From Raphanus sativus (Eukaryota > Streptophyta > Magnoliopsida > Brassicales > Brassicaceae): 64,000 bases of DNA. Below are positions 1 to 12,131 of this stretch, in pieces. The position numbers and the translations under genes were made by a program. The notes beneath the pieces were generated by a model. The model was given only the letters and a program-made list of their open reading frames with translations. It was not told the DNA's origin and did no database searches. How positions within the stretch are numbered: the stretch's first letter is position 1; the number at the start of each line of letters is the position of its first letter. The stretch covers positions 39,015,848 through 39,079,847 of the forward strand of contig NC_079512.1 of assembly GCF_000801105.2 (NCBI RefSeq), written 5' to 3'.

Positions 1-2025
1 TTGGTTTACTGCTGATACATGAATTCTTCTATTGACCTTCATTTAGGAAAATAAAAATACATGTTAATCAGCATCTTGTATGGTATAATCAAAATAAATT
101 ATTAAATATAAATCAAATAACATTTTGTTAAAAATAATAATTAAGATATGAGTTGTGATTTTGCATCCAGTTAGTTATTTATGAAATGTTCTGTATAAAA
201 TAATAGAAATGATTGTAAGATGCTAAAACCGACCAAAAATAGGATTCATGTGCCTTCTAGTGTATGATATAAGCTAAATTGTTCATATACAGACACGCAA
301 GTCACATATTTAACATTAAATTTAGAGATATTCTATTTTTACTGTAAATCTGATATAATTTTTTTAAGATTTTACTTTTTTCAAATGACTATTTCATAAA
401 TATCTTAAATTTATAATGAAAAAACTAAAGTTACTCTCATAAATTAATTACTGTTGTTTAAGAACCATATTTAAAATTGTATAAACTCAACTTCACCCTA
501 TAAATACTAAAAAGGAAAAATAATTAGTACACCCTAAACCCAAATATTATAATATTTTCCCTTGAAAATAATATAAAAAGTGGTATATAAATTATGGTAA
601 TGCAAGTAAATTTTCAATGAACTTGATATTATTTTTTAATTTGTTTTTAATTTTGTATTAAGTTTCTTAAGATATTCTGTATATATAAATTTACTAATTT
701 GGTCAGAATATTTACAAAAATTTCATGGTTTTGTTTTCTGTAAGTTTGGAACATAAAAATATTTTCCCTCATCTACATACAATTTGTGTTATGATAAAAT
801 CTTTATAATTCTGAATTAACGTACTGAAGATAGGGAATGTGGTTTTTTGACCAAAGGAGAATGGAGTTTGGTCTTTTACGTTGTTGTATTCGGTTTACCT
901 CTTATGGAAGTAAATTTTTTTGATGGTGTTTTTAGCATACTAATTTTCCTGCATTGTTTTAAATTAGTTTTTAGGATATGTTATATAATTTTAATGAGTA
1001 TTGAACTTCTATATATTAGAGATTGATGAATGTGATTAACATGGTTATTATCGAGCTTAACTGCTCAATAATTGTCTAAATACAGTTTTTATTCATCTCG
1101 TATTTAAAAAATGATCAAAGCTTCATTATCACTGTATGTATATATTTTTAGTTTTAAGTGTTTGTTCGCTTAGATGTAAATTCATTAAAGAAATCAAAAT
1201 CACATACCATGTGAATAGCTTGGAAATAATTTCAGTTTGTTTTTATTCAATTTATTTTGTTGTATTAGCTTGTTTAAGCTTTATTTTAAGTGTAATTATA
1301 TTTTTTTTACTATTAATGTAAGACCATCTCTAATGACTCATTTTTTTCTTCTTCAAAATATAAAAAGTCTATAACAGAATTGGCTTCTACTCCAAATAGA
1401 GTGGAAAAACATTCTCTAAACACTCAACTACTTCTCATCTGTAACACATGTATTCATTAACAAATGATGAATCTAAGAAATAGGTCAGTGCCTAACCATG
1501 ATATGTCAGTCAACACAAATGCATGCAACTACTAATTCAAGAAACGGGTCTGTAATAGACACCACAAAATTTGCAAGAGAATGCTACTACTCCTCTCTCG
1601 AATCATAATCTAAAATATATGACATTTACTTAAATTTATCTCTCCCTGCAAGTGTAATCACTGGAGTCTTTGTAAATCCCTCCAGGAAACTTCTACGATG
1701 TCGCTGCATACTTGCACATTTTTTTTTAAAACATCATCAGCTGATGTAGATTTGTATAGAAGAACCTTTCATGATTAAGGAAGAAGAAACTAACCTCAGA
1801 TGGGGAAATACGACCTTGAAATTTTTTGATAAGTTCATGCTTTCCAGATGTGAAAGTAGAATAAATAAATAAATAAAAAGGTAGATGAAACAAACTGAGT
1901 CATAAGAAAGAACAGACAGGTGTTGATCTCAAATATCGTTTCTCACACCTTAAGATTCTACCCATTTGAGTTGCAAGTTGTTGCAGTTTTGAGGAAAGTG
2001 CTAAACAGACACATGTGAGACATGC
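1..2025. other. AT-rich intergenic region, no gene seen
   Basis: No reading frame with coding character or plausible splice structure is visible. The last part lies downstream of the minus-strand RPN7-like gene and probably holds its 3' UTR. A short (AAAT)n-like run is at about 1860-1878. Confidence 0.6.
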
Positions 2026-3057
2026 TCACAGATCAATGACTCGAAACAGCTTCTGGATCCGGTTTAGCAAGAAGTCCCCTTGCTTGATTGTTGCCTTGTA
2101 AAGTGCATTCTTTGCATCAGGACGATTTGTCTCCAAAACACCGGCAACCTTGCCTATCTTGCAGTGAAGCTTCCCAGCTGCAATGAAGCGTGACAGCTCC
2201 CTCATCCCTGGATTATAAAAGAAGGAAACATGTCAAGTCAGGTTCTAACTTTGTATGATCATATATATTCTTACAGAATGTAATTGAGCGTTTTTAGTGT
2301 GCTTACTGATCGATGAAATCCACGGAAACACCAAAGGCATTTGCCATCGCATCCACCATTACACTCTTGTAAGACTCCAAAAACTGAGAGTACACCACCG
2401 TTCTCACTTCTCTCATGTAGAACCGGAAATGTGGGTTCAAATAACGGTCAAACTTAATCTGCTCCGCCATTCCAGCTTTGAAAATAGAAAAACAATGAAT
2501 CTATTATTAACACATAGACAAAGCAAGCAAAACGCATACACAATTAACAAAGTTCAGTAAGCTAATTAGGTCACTATATTGAACTCACCAAATGCTGAGA
2601 AAAACGCCTTGTACTGGCACTCGTATAGTGAGTTCAGGAACTCGGAAAGGAATGGTATCTTCCCAAGCACGGTTAAGATCTCAGGTGCGTCAACAACCTG
2701 TCAAATTAGTAGTATAGCACTTTAGCATTTTATTCAAAAAGATTCACATCCTCATGGAGGAACTACACCCAAAAAAACAGATTCACATCACTTTAGTACT
2801 GACCAAACAAACTGAATGTTATCATCCGTGACTGGATTTAGAACACTCAAAAGTAGAGGACCTGGGAGATCGACAAATACCTTTTGCTTAAGAGAAACTC
2901 TATCCAGAGTTATGATGCTGGTAAGCACGGTGTAGAAAATGAAGGTCTCGTAGAGAAGGATCTCATACATCGTGAAGGTCGATATAGAATCCAAAAATAA
3001 GCTGGCAGCCTTCTTAAAATTTCTGGTGGAGAATGCGAACGTGTACACCCTCTCCAT
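2026..3057 (-). CDS. RPN7: 26S proteasome lid subunit RPN7-like, C-terminal half only
   Basis: Four exons join in frame: 3057-2881, 2697-2589, 2475-2307 and 2200-2026, with GT-AG introns, giving 209 codons without a stop. The product reads as the second half of RPN7 (PSMD6 in animals), a non-ATPase lid subunit of the 26S proteasome that ends in a PCI domain. Recognisable stretches are [56 protein letters not shown] and the end QKLFRVIDL. Plant RPN7 is about 387 residues, so roughly the first 180 are missing. An in-frame TGA lies just upstream of the ATG, so the frame does not extend unspliced. Introns are kept, so this is a DNA-level partial duplicate rather than a retrocopy. The open frame and good splice sites allow expression, but a lid subunit lacking its N-terminal half may not assemble normally; it could also be a young pseudogene. 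Confidence 0.82.
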
Positions 3058-4388
3058 GGACAGAAAATCAAAATCTCACCTCTCTGCTCTGCTTTGCGAC
3101 TGTTAAGTTTGGATTTTGAAGCGGATGATGATTCGGAACATTTGTAGTACTTCATCTTCCCCAAATTTCTACAAAGATATATATGATCAATCTCTGTATT
3201 ATGATACTGAAACACTAAATCAAAAAATAAACATTAGTGCACATGGAACTTGAATCTCAAGAGTCAAACTTTTCTCTTCTTATTCCTCTGTTTCTGAACA
3301 GAGAATTTTCAAAATTGAAAACTTTACTCACCAGAAGCGGAGTCTACGAAGTTCCCATCCTGTAAGAAACTTGAACCGACAGGCTTATGATTTCTCCAGC
3401 TGCAGAGGAGGTTCAAATCTCCATATGATATCTTACATCCATTGTAACATTGTCAAAAAAACCATAGCTAAACAGAGAAGGAAAACACACATTAAACAGG
3501 GTAATGACTTTTTTGATTAGTTAAGAATCTAAAGTATGCTCGCTGAGTCATAAGTAAAAAGACACTATTAAGCTCACACTTGCGTAATCTGTAGTATGTC
3601 AGCAATTTTCAAATTACACATCAACAATGAAAATGATCTACGACACATAGAACATAAATTTTCAATCTTTGTGAACTAAATATGAAAACAAACGACTAAG
3701 GAGATCCATACCTCTAGGGGAAGCGTTGATTTCCTGGTATGATATTTGCCGGTGGAGAGTTGAGTTTTCCGGTCGATTTTACGGCCACGGCGATAGCTGC
3801 TGAAAATCAGGTTTTTGATTTAGGTGTACATAGATTTTTATATAAATGAAGGATTAAGGGGGGAGTAGCAACAAAACATTAAATAATAGCTTTAACATCA
3901 TCATTGATTGAGAAGATAACGGAAAAAAGCAGAAACTGAAAAAGATGAAGTGGAAGAGTCAACTGCGGGAGGGGGGGAGAGGAGAGACTCTCGACGCGTG
4001 AAGATAAAAATGAATTATTTCTCGCCATGGGTTCTTGTGGGCCGACTGATAATTGAATTGAGCCCATACGAAACTTCACTCTATTTCAGCTATGGTGACG
4101 TGTCAAAAAGAAAGTGTCTTATTGGCCTGAATTAATTTGCTGAGGTGGACACTCTCATTGTTGAGATTATCTCCCTTTTAGTATAGTATTGATTAACGCA
4201 TTAGTTAAAAAATCATTAATATATCCTTTGTAAGGATTATTGAGATTGTTTTTATTTAGGGATTTGGGCCAGATGTATAAACTGGGGTGGCTTTGGAGTG
4301 AGTAAAAGGAGGAGATAATTGGGAAAGCAGAAAACCTAACTTAACAACCAAGAAAAGGGAAAGGATTCAGCGGAACAAAAAGAAAGAG
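3058..4388. other. Intergenic region between divergent genes, with a possible non-coding 5' exon
   Basis: This separates the minus RPN7-like gene from the plus gene at 4389. On the minus strand, about 3850-3712 is richer in GC, has no useful ATG, and ends at a good donor (exon end 3712, GT at 3711-3710). It could be a non-coding 5' exon of the RPN7-like gene. Nothing coding is supported elsewhere. Confidence 0.35.
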
Positions 4389-4846
4389 ATGATGAAGAAA
4401 CCGGCGCAAACGATTTTGGCGAATGTTAGGAGAGGATTCTCATTAATCGCCGCTTCCCCCGTGTCTTCGAGGGCCAAGCATGTGTGGAAGGAGCAGAACA
4501 AATTTGTTCTCGGTTTAACATTTGTGGGAGGATGGTTCTGCAAATCTGTCATAAGTAAGGTTCTTTGAATTCATGTATGGATGTCTTGTAATTATGTCTT
4601 ATTCCTCGTTCCAATTTTTCAGATACTTACAAGAGAAGAGAGCATTGCTTAAGAGTAAGCAAGTCCTTGGAGGACGAGAAAAAGCGCATCCGAGGGAAAA
4701 TTCACCTTCGTAATAAGGTGGTTAAAGTTTTGTTTTAAACTTTGATGTTTGGTGAAACTCGATCTAGTCTCTGTTTTATCCCTTGACTTATTACGTGTAA
4801 TAATAACTGTTTTGATTTCTTTCAGAGAAAGAAGAAGGATGATTGA
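4389..4846 (+). CDS. Small basic protein of unknown function with one hydrophobic segment
   Basis: Three exons (4389-4554, 4623-4717, 4826-4846) join in frame with GT-AG introns into 93 codons. The start is the first of two adjacent ATGs. The protein has a basic, hydroxylated N-terminus that could be a mitochondrial presequence, a hydrophobic stretch at about residues 39-55 (FVLGLTFVGGWFCKSVI) that may span a membrane, and a strongly charged C-terminal tail rich in Lys and Arg ending KRKKKDD. I do not recognise the family. Consistent phases across both introns are the main support for a real gene. Confidence 0.68.
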
Positions 4847-5981
4847 TGTCTAGGCTACTACTATCTGTGTGTTGTTCGTTGGAAACTCGAACTACTTTGT
4901 TTTATCTATCCCTCACTTATTTGCTAAAGGATTTATTTGATAATAATGGATGTTTTTTTTTTCTAAAGGATTTATATGGATGTTTGTGGTGTGTTTCCTT
5001 TTATGACACCTCTACTACTACTACTAGTACTTAATCTGTGTAATAATGAAAACAAAAAAGAGGAGGAGAAACTCTTCTTACCTCTGCACCATATTTGGGT
5101 GTTTTATCTACTGCTTATTTGTGTAACAACGAAAACGAACAAGAGGAGAGCTCTTGCTTCTTCTTTCCTTAGAATTCTAATCCCCAGCTTTTAAATTCTC
5201 TTCCTCTTCTGATAACCTTTTTGAACTGTTAGACACCCATCCAACCTTTTACTCGTTTGTAATTAGAGTAAAAGGGCTGTGCAAACTCTCCTCCTAAAGA
5301 AAATGCAAAGGACCTCAAGACTGTAAATTCAGACCAAGAATCTCAAGATATTCTGGTGTGCACATTCATTATTCATCTAGACTTTTTTTTTGTTGTTAAT
5401 CCTCTGACGACACACAGCCTGTTAATTTCTACAACTGCAACAAAAGCTTTTACATCTGAACAAGGTTTATATATGCCTGTCAGATACGTAGAAACTGATC
5501 CATGCATTGCAATGCAAACATCATCCAAAAACTTTGCAACTGTTGTGAATAAATTCGAGAAAAGGACATCAGGTTCAAATACAAACTCTATAAATGGTCA
5601 AAAGACACGAGAAAGGACATTAGAAGCGAGGCTAAATCCATACTTCAAGTTGTTTAAGTGACCACACTGATAATTGCAATAAATGTACTCACTGATTAAT
5701 GGCAGCTTATCACTGCTACAAACAATATACTCACTGATTACCACACTGGTAATTGCAATAAATATACTCACTGATTAAAGGCAGCTAATCACTGCTAGAA
5801 ACAATATGGCTAATCTTGTATCATACTGGTGATGTTAAAAATAAATAATCTCCACTTTTTCTCTATTAGCTTTGGTACTTAGGGAGATTTCTAGAAAAAA
5901 CAGAGAACCAAATATAAATATAAATATAAAAGATTAAAGACAGAACCATGTCTTAGACCATCTTCAAACCATCTCTATGTA
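4847..5981. other. Intergenic region and 3' flanks
   Basis: It contains the 3' flank of the 93-codon gene and that of the minus gene at 5982-6582. The first few hundred bases repeat stop-rich, pyrimidine-rich pieces such as ttatttgtgtaaca. An ORF at 5356-5661 looks incidental. A two-unit tandem repeat at 5662-5807 is listed separately. Confidence 0.5.
5662..5807. repeat. Two-unit tandem repeat, about 79 bp per unit
   Basis: Units begin at 5662 and 5741. Both start ccacactg(a/g)taattgcaat and contain actcactgatta and cactgcta followed by aacaatat, with few differences. No gene is associated. Confidence 0.8.
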
Positions 5982-6582
5982 TCATCTCTGGAAAGCTGAA
6001 ACAGAAACATAGAGAGACGAAGATTAGGAAAGATGAAAGAAAAAAACTTTTAAACCCAATAGCTTGGTTATTTACCTCTTTAAGTTCCTCTTCAATCTCC
6101 TGAAGACCGCTTGAGAAGGGGCTTGATGTCACACCACCTGAAGAAGATTGATTCTACTGAAACCAAAATAAATAATAATAATAATAATAAGCTTACAAAC
6201 CACATACCGAGCAGGAATCCAGCACCACCAAAGGCCGTTCTAAAGAAGTATCCATAAATTTTCGGAACAGCTAACAAACCACCAAGAAAATAAAATCGAT
6301 TCCAACGAAAATTAGCAACAAGAAACTAAAGGAAAAGAAAAAATAGACTTAAAAGGAGAGATTTTGATATGCAAATAAAAGTTGAGGATACCTTTCTCAC
6401 CCACGGATGAAAAATCGCGATACTGCAATGGCAGCATCCCCTTGCGACAACCCTGCTGCATATTTATTGTTCAATCTCAGTGAAAAAGACACAAAAGCAA
6501 AAGACTTAAACAAGCAGATATAACATCTCTCCGTTACCTTCTTAGCCAAGGTGAAGGTGGTGTTTCCCAGGTAACGCAACAT
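5982..6582 (-). CDS. Small membrane-type protein of unknown function, probably mitochondrial
   Basis: Five exons on the minus strand: 6582-6538, 6455-6392, 6270-6208, 6137-6076 and a final AGA-TGA exon at 5987-5982. All introns are GT-AG and phases agree, giving 79 codons before the stop. The N-terminus (MLRYLGNTTFTLAKK) resembles a targeting peptide. The middle, residues about 37-60, reads AVPKIYGYFFRTAFGGAGFL, a glycine-rich hydrophobic segment, and the C-terminus is acidic (QEIEEELKER). I do not recognise a named family; the layout suggests a small organelle membrane subunit, which is inference. The second exon has tandem acceptors (AG at 6457-6456 and 6454-6453), so one glutamine may be optional. 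The tiny last exon is the least certain part. Confidence 0.65.
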
Positions 6583-7165
6583 TTTTCTTCGTCGAATTGG
6601 GGGAATCTAGGGGTTGTAGATCTTTTCTTTTTATATAGGGTCAGTTTGGGCCTGCTTTTTATTGTTAGTTGTGGGGTCGCATTCGTGCATTGATAGGCCC
6701 TTTCGCCTACGATCATACACATAAACATATTATACAGTGTGTATATAAAAGACTTTGATTGTTAGTTAATTATACATACTCTCGTAGAACATGGTTGGAC
6801 AATGTATTGATATGAACCATGACTTGTGACAGATTTAAATGAGACTCTAGAAGAAAGTATAGCTTATGATCTCTAAAACCGAATCGTTGATTTTATCTAC
6901 GTAAAAAAAATAACATAATTTGTGTCATTCCCATCTTAACTCTTTTGTCGGTACGATAAACAAAGTATTGCTCGTTTCTAATATCATACCAACAATAAAA
7001 AAACACATTTTGACGATAGTTTGAGAATTTCCGTTTTCATTTCTTCAGTTAGCGAACTTCAATTTCTTCTTATAGTTGTTGCGTCTCATACTACATTTCT
7101 TGAATTTTTTTTCTTCTCCCTATTGTTTTTCACACCACATATTAAATTTTGATGTGTACAAATTA
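6583..7165. other. Intergenic, promoter side of the minus gene at 6582
   Basis: No ORF or RNA gene is supported. The first about 150 bases are richer in GC and include a telo-box-related stretch near the transcription start of the minus gene; the rest is AT-rich. Confidence 0.4.
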
Positions 7166-7356
7166 CAATGTCAATTAATCACACGAATATAGTACTAAAA
7201 ATTAATATAAATTTGATGTAATTTATTTTAAGATAAAATGTATTGTTTTTCTATCACCTTATAAAATGCATTGTTAAATCTAACAAGAATATAAATATCT
7301 AATAGCAAACCCTTTCTCAAAAAAAAAAGAATATAAATATCGAACTTTACTATAAA
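7166..7356. repeat. Direct repeat copy 1, interrupted by the Helitron
   Basis: The sequence matches 10428-10577 with small differences (landmarks: gtaatttattttaagataaa, aaaatgcattgttaaatcta, agaatataaatatc). The match resumes on the far side of the Helitron, where tagttaaaa at 10117 equals tagttaaaa at 10578. The repeat is therefore split exactly at the Helitron insertion point. Confidence 0.8.
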
Positions 7357-10116
7357 CTAGTGGTTGGCCCGTCCTACGGGCGGGATTGTATACTAAAATT
7401 TATTTTATATGAGTTTTTTTTTCCAATTTTATGAAGCATTATATAATCTATTCTAAATAAAAAGCAATACTATAAACTCATAAATAATACATAGCGTTCT
7501 TGAGATCATATTATTTTTTTCAATAAATGTTTTTGGCTTAAATTAAAAATAACAGTAACATTCATCATTTTGTATACAGAATACAAAAGTAACATAAGTG
7601 ATTCAGAAAAATGTTATAGAATATATTTCTTTCCTTTTATTTTTACTTTGACTTAATAAAATAAATTCTGAAGTTGAAATTTAAAAAAAAAATTGTTCCA
7701 AGAATTTTGAAGTTTAAATATTCTTACACTAATTAATTTTTACATGATAATAAATTAATCCACATGCAAACTAAATCAATGAAATATAATAGAGAAATTT
7801 AGAAAAATAATTATACCTAATTTTTAAATACTATATAAATAGTTTCAATAATATCAAAAATAATAGTTAGTATTTTCTAATTTAACAGCAAATGATGTTT
7901 TACAATATATATTTATTTCATAGAATGATTATACTTTGAATGAAATTTCAGTTAATGTTTTCTTAATTATTATAGCTTTTGGTGAACTTTGAATGAATTT
8001 TTTTTTCACGATTTTAAAATATTTTTAAAAATTAGTATTTTCTAAACTAATAAAACATGATACTTAGAAGTATGAGCCAAACTGTTAGATTAGTTGAAAT
8101 TTGTTGGAAATTTTTTTTTTTACTTTACTTCCATACCACTTTAAATCAGATAATCAAAAAAAAAGTATGAACCAAATGGTAACTAAACCGGGAAAAACGT
8201 AAATATGATGTAACCATTAATAATCTAGAAATGAAGATGAACTTTCGCATATATCTCATCAAACGTTCCCTTCTCAGTTTTTGTTACATAGTAACATCGG
8301 AAACTTTTATACATATATAGATTACATAATTAAATGAAATAAAATAATCAAAGAATATATTAACTTTATATTACAAAAATCCCAAAAAGGCACAGTACAC
8401 AGAATATTCATGGAATGTCACACCCTCATCGACACATATGTAATTCACAACATGGTAAATGTTCTCTTTGTAACAAATTACAGTCTCAGAAAAGTCACAT
8501 ATGCAGTAACATATGAAGTAAATGTCCATATAAAACGCCAGAAATCTATATCACGAGAACAACTAATTAGCATTGATGTTACAAAATTGTACTCTTTCCA
8601 GTCTCAATCAGAATCTCCACAAGAATGGTTTCCATCATTTATTTTGCCAAGTCCTCACTGGTTCTTGTATCATAGAACAACTCACAGACATTGTCATTTT
8701 GTTCCTATTTTCCGAGACCTTGGCTCTGCATCTTCCCACTTCTACTCAGGACAGTTTTGAGGCTTAGACTCATCTTTGCAACTCTCTACCGAGTTTCCAA
8801 CCACATGATCTTTGTCTGAAAATTGAAAAACCCTTCATCTTAAAATTGCAACGACCATCAAAAAAACGCTTTTAAAGCTACAAAGCAAAAAACAGTTAAA
8901 AGATTCAACAACCAAGAATACTTGAAATCTAAATAATTAATCTTACCTGCTATCATCCTTTTAGGAGAGTAAATCTTGCATAAAGAGAATTCAATACACC
9001 ATAGCTCTATCTTCAAGCACCAGTCAGAAAACCAATCTACATGTGTAAAGGAAAAATTTATATAAGTCGATGCACAGAAAAAGAAACTGAGATAAAAAAA
9101 ATGAAGAGAAGACAAATATCACTGTATAGGGTAACATCATTCTAGAGGATGGAATACAAAGTTAAATCTAATATATCAATCTATTACTCTAAATGCAGAT
9201 AGAGACGCGAGATCTATATGACTTAGATAGAAGAGTTGTTAAACGAAGAAATGGGACATGAACATTGTGATGTGACAGAAACAAACCAGGCTTAGAGGGA
9301 AAAATATTCTATGTATGTGTAGATACATAACATAATTTTCGTCAATGGTCAGTCACTCACATGTGAACCATTCTTTCCTTGAGTCCAAAAACAAATCATC
9401 ATGAAGTCTAAACAAAGCGTTAATAAAACAAAAAAAAAGACTCATCAACCGCTACCATGATCACTTACCATCATTTTACTAACTTGGAGAAAAAGCCGTA
9501 TTGATAGTATTAAGAATCCAGAGAGAGGACTCGTAATCGTAAATAAGAAACTTTGTTTGCGAAGATTTTGTTCAAAACATTTAACAGTCTCGTTTTTCAC
9601 AGGAATATAATAAACAATTGGAATTTTCAGGACATAGTAATCTAGAGAGAGAACTGGTAATCTATGTAAGAATTTATAAATAAGGAGACAGAGCTCGCCG
9701 GAGTTACCTTCTCATCCAGGAAAAGCATATTAAGGATCCTGTATAACCGTGGCTATTCATCGCAGAGAAGGGACCGTTTTATAGTGGCGATAAGTGGGAT
9801 GAGTAGTGGTAAGTAATAAATGAAGAGACTCAAGGAAGAAACGGACGACGTTACAGAGGCTCTCCTCTGAGTTTGAAGGAGACGAAGGGCGAGGGAGGAT
9901 AAGCCAAATCCAATTTGCAGGAGCTAGAAACCCTATAGGAGATGGGCCAGCTAGTAAGAGTCCACAAAACAAAGAAAATTAGTAGCCCAAAAATTTTAAT
10001 TAGAACAGAGATACACTGATCACGTAAAAAGGATAGGACAGCTGTCATGAATTGCCCCATGCTCCATGATGACGTGGCTTAAGGAAATGCCAGAAAAGTC
10101 TATTTTATATATAAGA
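7357..10116 (-). mobile_element. Helitron, 2760 bp, gene-carrying
   Basis: Read on the minus strand, the element starts TCTTATATATAAAATAGA at 10116 and ends CTAG at 7360-7357. About 6 nt inside the CTAG is a GC-rich hairpin with stem GCCCGT / ACGGGC and loop AGG. It sits between A (7356) and T (10117) with no target duplication. These are the standard hallmarks of plant Helitrons: 5' TC, 3' hairpin then CTRR, and A/T insertion. No Rep/helicase coding is visible, so it is non-autonomous. It carries a four-exon ORF in the same orientation. Confidence 0.85.
8742..9760 (-). CDS. Four-exon gene or gene fragment carried by the Helitron
   Basis: Exons 9760-9708, 9407-9361, 9036-8947 and 8815-8742 have GT-AG borders and matching phases (2, 1, 1), giving an uninterrupted 87-codon ORF. 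Landmarks in the product are SWMRRLHDDLFLDSRKEWF, CLKIELWCIEFSLCKIY and the end SKPQNCPE. It is rich in Trp and Cys in the middle and polar at the end. I do not recognise the family. The 300 bases upstream on the minus strand are CT-rich and GC-richer, like a plant 5' UTR and promoter, so promoter and gene may have been captured together. Phase agreement across three introns makes a chance structure unlikely, but the piece may be only part of the donor gene. Confidence 0.6.
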
Positions 10117-10427
10117 TAGTTAAAAGACATAAGTTATCTTTCATAAATACGTTATATAATTAGGATATTATAAAACAAAATAACTGTAACAAATTTTGGG
10201 ATATTAAAAAACAAATATTTTGTGTCACAAAATAATCTTTTCTTTTATGTCCCCGGCGTGCAAGAAATATGTAAAGAATAGTTATGTGTTTAAATTTGAT
10301 AAATAATATTTTACACTAAATAATGTAACCGCATCCGACGACAGATGTCAACCAATTCAGCATATACTTTTCAGATTATCAAAATTCATCACATGTTTAC
10401 ATTTATTTTTTAGATAATTCAACATGC

Positions 10428-10605
10428 GATGTCAATCAATCACACGAACATAGTATTCAAATTAATATAAATCTGATGTAATTTATTTTAAGATAAAATG
10501 TATTTTTTTCTATCAACTCATAAAATGCATTGTTAAATCTAATAAGAATATAAATATCGAACTATACTAGAAATAGTTAAAATAAAACACAAGTTATTTT
10601 TCAGA
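10428..10605. repeat. Direct repeat copy 2 (Helitron-free paralogue)
   Basis: It parallels 7166-7356 followed directly by 10117 onward, so it represents the locus without the Helitron. The sequence actagaaatagttaaaa stands where the filled copy has actataaa, then the element, then tagttaaaa. Confidence 0.75.
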
Positions 10606-11734
10606 ATTGATGAGAAAGGTGGCTCTTTGCATATCCAAAAGCCGCCTGGTCCCGGCCCGAAAGACGTAATTTCATCGTACCATTTAATTAAAAGTAGTTA
10701 TCTAGTCAAATTAATATTTTAATATTGCGAACTATTGTACTAATCTCACCTGAAAATTTGGAATCTATGGGAACCGAATTTATCGTTTTGCTTCTTCTAC
10801 AAATAAGTGTCAATTTTGACATTTTGTATATGATTTTATTCGTACAAGATATTTATATTTCATATGAGCTGGCTCATATAGTGAAAATTGATATGATTTA
10901 AAACTACCAAGTTGGACGAGGAATAATTAACTTTCAATTGTGTTCATTGGTCGATGGCAGATTGTAGTCAGTATAGTATGTCACATTTTTGTAGCTTATC
11001 CCTTATACATTATTATACATTATTTGAGAATGGATTTTGACGCATTTATTCTCTACAATCAATTTCACAAAAATATGATATGACTACAAAAATTGATGAC
11101 ATGGTTTCCGGAAAATATGGCGTGAATTATTTTATTTAATATTGATTTATATTTTTAATAATTTTTTTAAAATATGGTAATAACTCATACATTATATTTA
11201 ACATTGATATTTATTTCTGATAAACTTTTTAAATATAGTAATATCTCATACATCATCTATAAAATAAATATATTCATATATAATATTACAAATTTCGAAA
11301 TATTATTTTATTTTATTTTTAATAATAATAATAATACAATTTGTATTACTAAAGCTTTCAGAAATTGCTACAATTTAAAAAAAAAGTTAGATTTCTAATC
11401 GTAAAATCATTAATTTTTTATATATCTACAAATTTTATAAATATTGTTTATTTTAAATTTTTGATAATTATACAATTTTATATCATTTTGTTAGTTGTAT
11501 ACAAATTGATTTAATATATTTAAACAATATAAATAGATAGAATTTACTATCTAAGATTATAATTTAAATATATACATATATATTCTTCAATATATTTTTA
11601 AATAAAAATCATTTTATCGTAATTTAATATTTAACTAAATCAAATCTATATTTAAATATTGGTAAAAAATAATAAGATCTATAATATTTAATAAAATTTA
11701 TTTTTAAATATAAATTAAATTTTAAAAAATTTCT
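10606..11734. other. Very AT-rich intergenic region, probably Helitron-derived
   Basis: Long A/T runs fill 11130-11730 and ORFs there are chance products. The region leads up to a Helitron 3' terminus at 11763, so much of it is probably the body of that element. Its 5' end could not be placed. Confidence 0.4.
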
Positions 11735-11763
11735 TACTGCACATGGTGCAGGAAAACACCTAG
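11735..11763 (+). mobile_element. Helitron 3' terminus
   Basis: The hairpin CTGCAC-atg-GTGCAG is followed by ggaaaacac and CTAG, then T: a plus-oriented Helitron end. The matching 5' TC end was not identified. Confidence 0.6.
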
Positions 11764-12131
11764 TATATATATACTGGATCAGAAAGTTTTATTTGGGATT
11801 AATCCTTATTTCTAGTAGAGAAAATGCGTTATGTGTCTTACTAAAACAGATGTCCTAATGTTCTCTATGTAGTTATGTTGTGCTAATAATTTAAACAATA
11901 TTCAAGGTTGGAACCATTATATTTTATGTGTGTCAAAGTAGCAAACTTGAGCATTCTCAACAGATTATTAATAATACTCATTGCCGAAGGTTTCATATCA
12001 CCAAAAATATCATATTTCTCGATAGAGAAAATAATTATGTTAGCCAATAATTATGCGGCTTCACCAAAAAAAAAACCCTAAAAAGGACCGTCGAAAAAAA
12101 AACTGGGTGCGAAGAGTTTGCGTCGTCGGTT

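Noticed and set aside
5356..5661. 101-codon ORF
   Set aside because: No domain, no splice context, low-complexity start; probably chance.
11174..11398. 74-codon Ile/Asn/Phe-rich ORF
   Set aside because: Composition follows the extreme AT richness; not coding-like.
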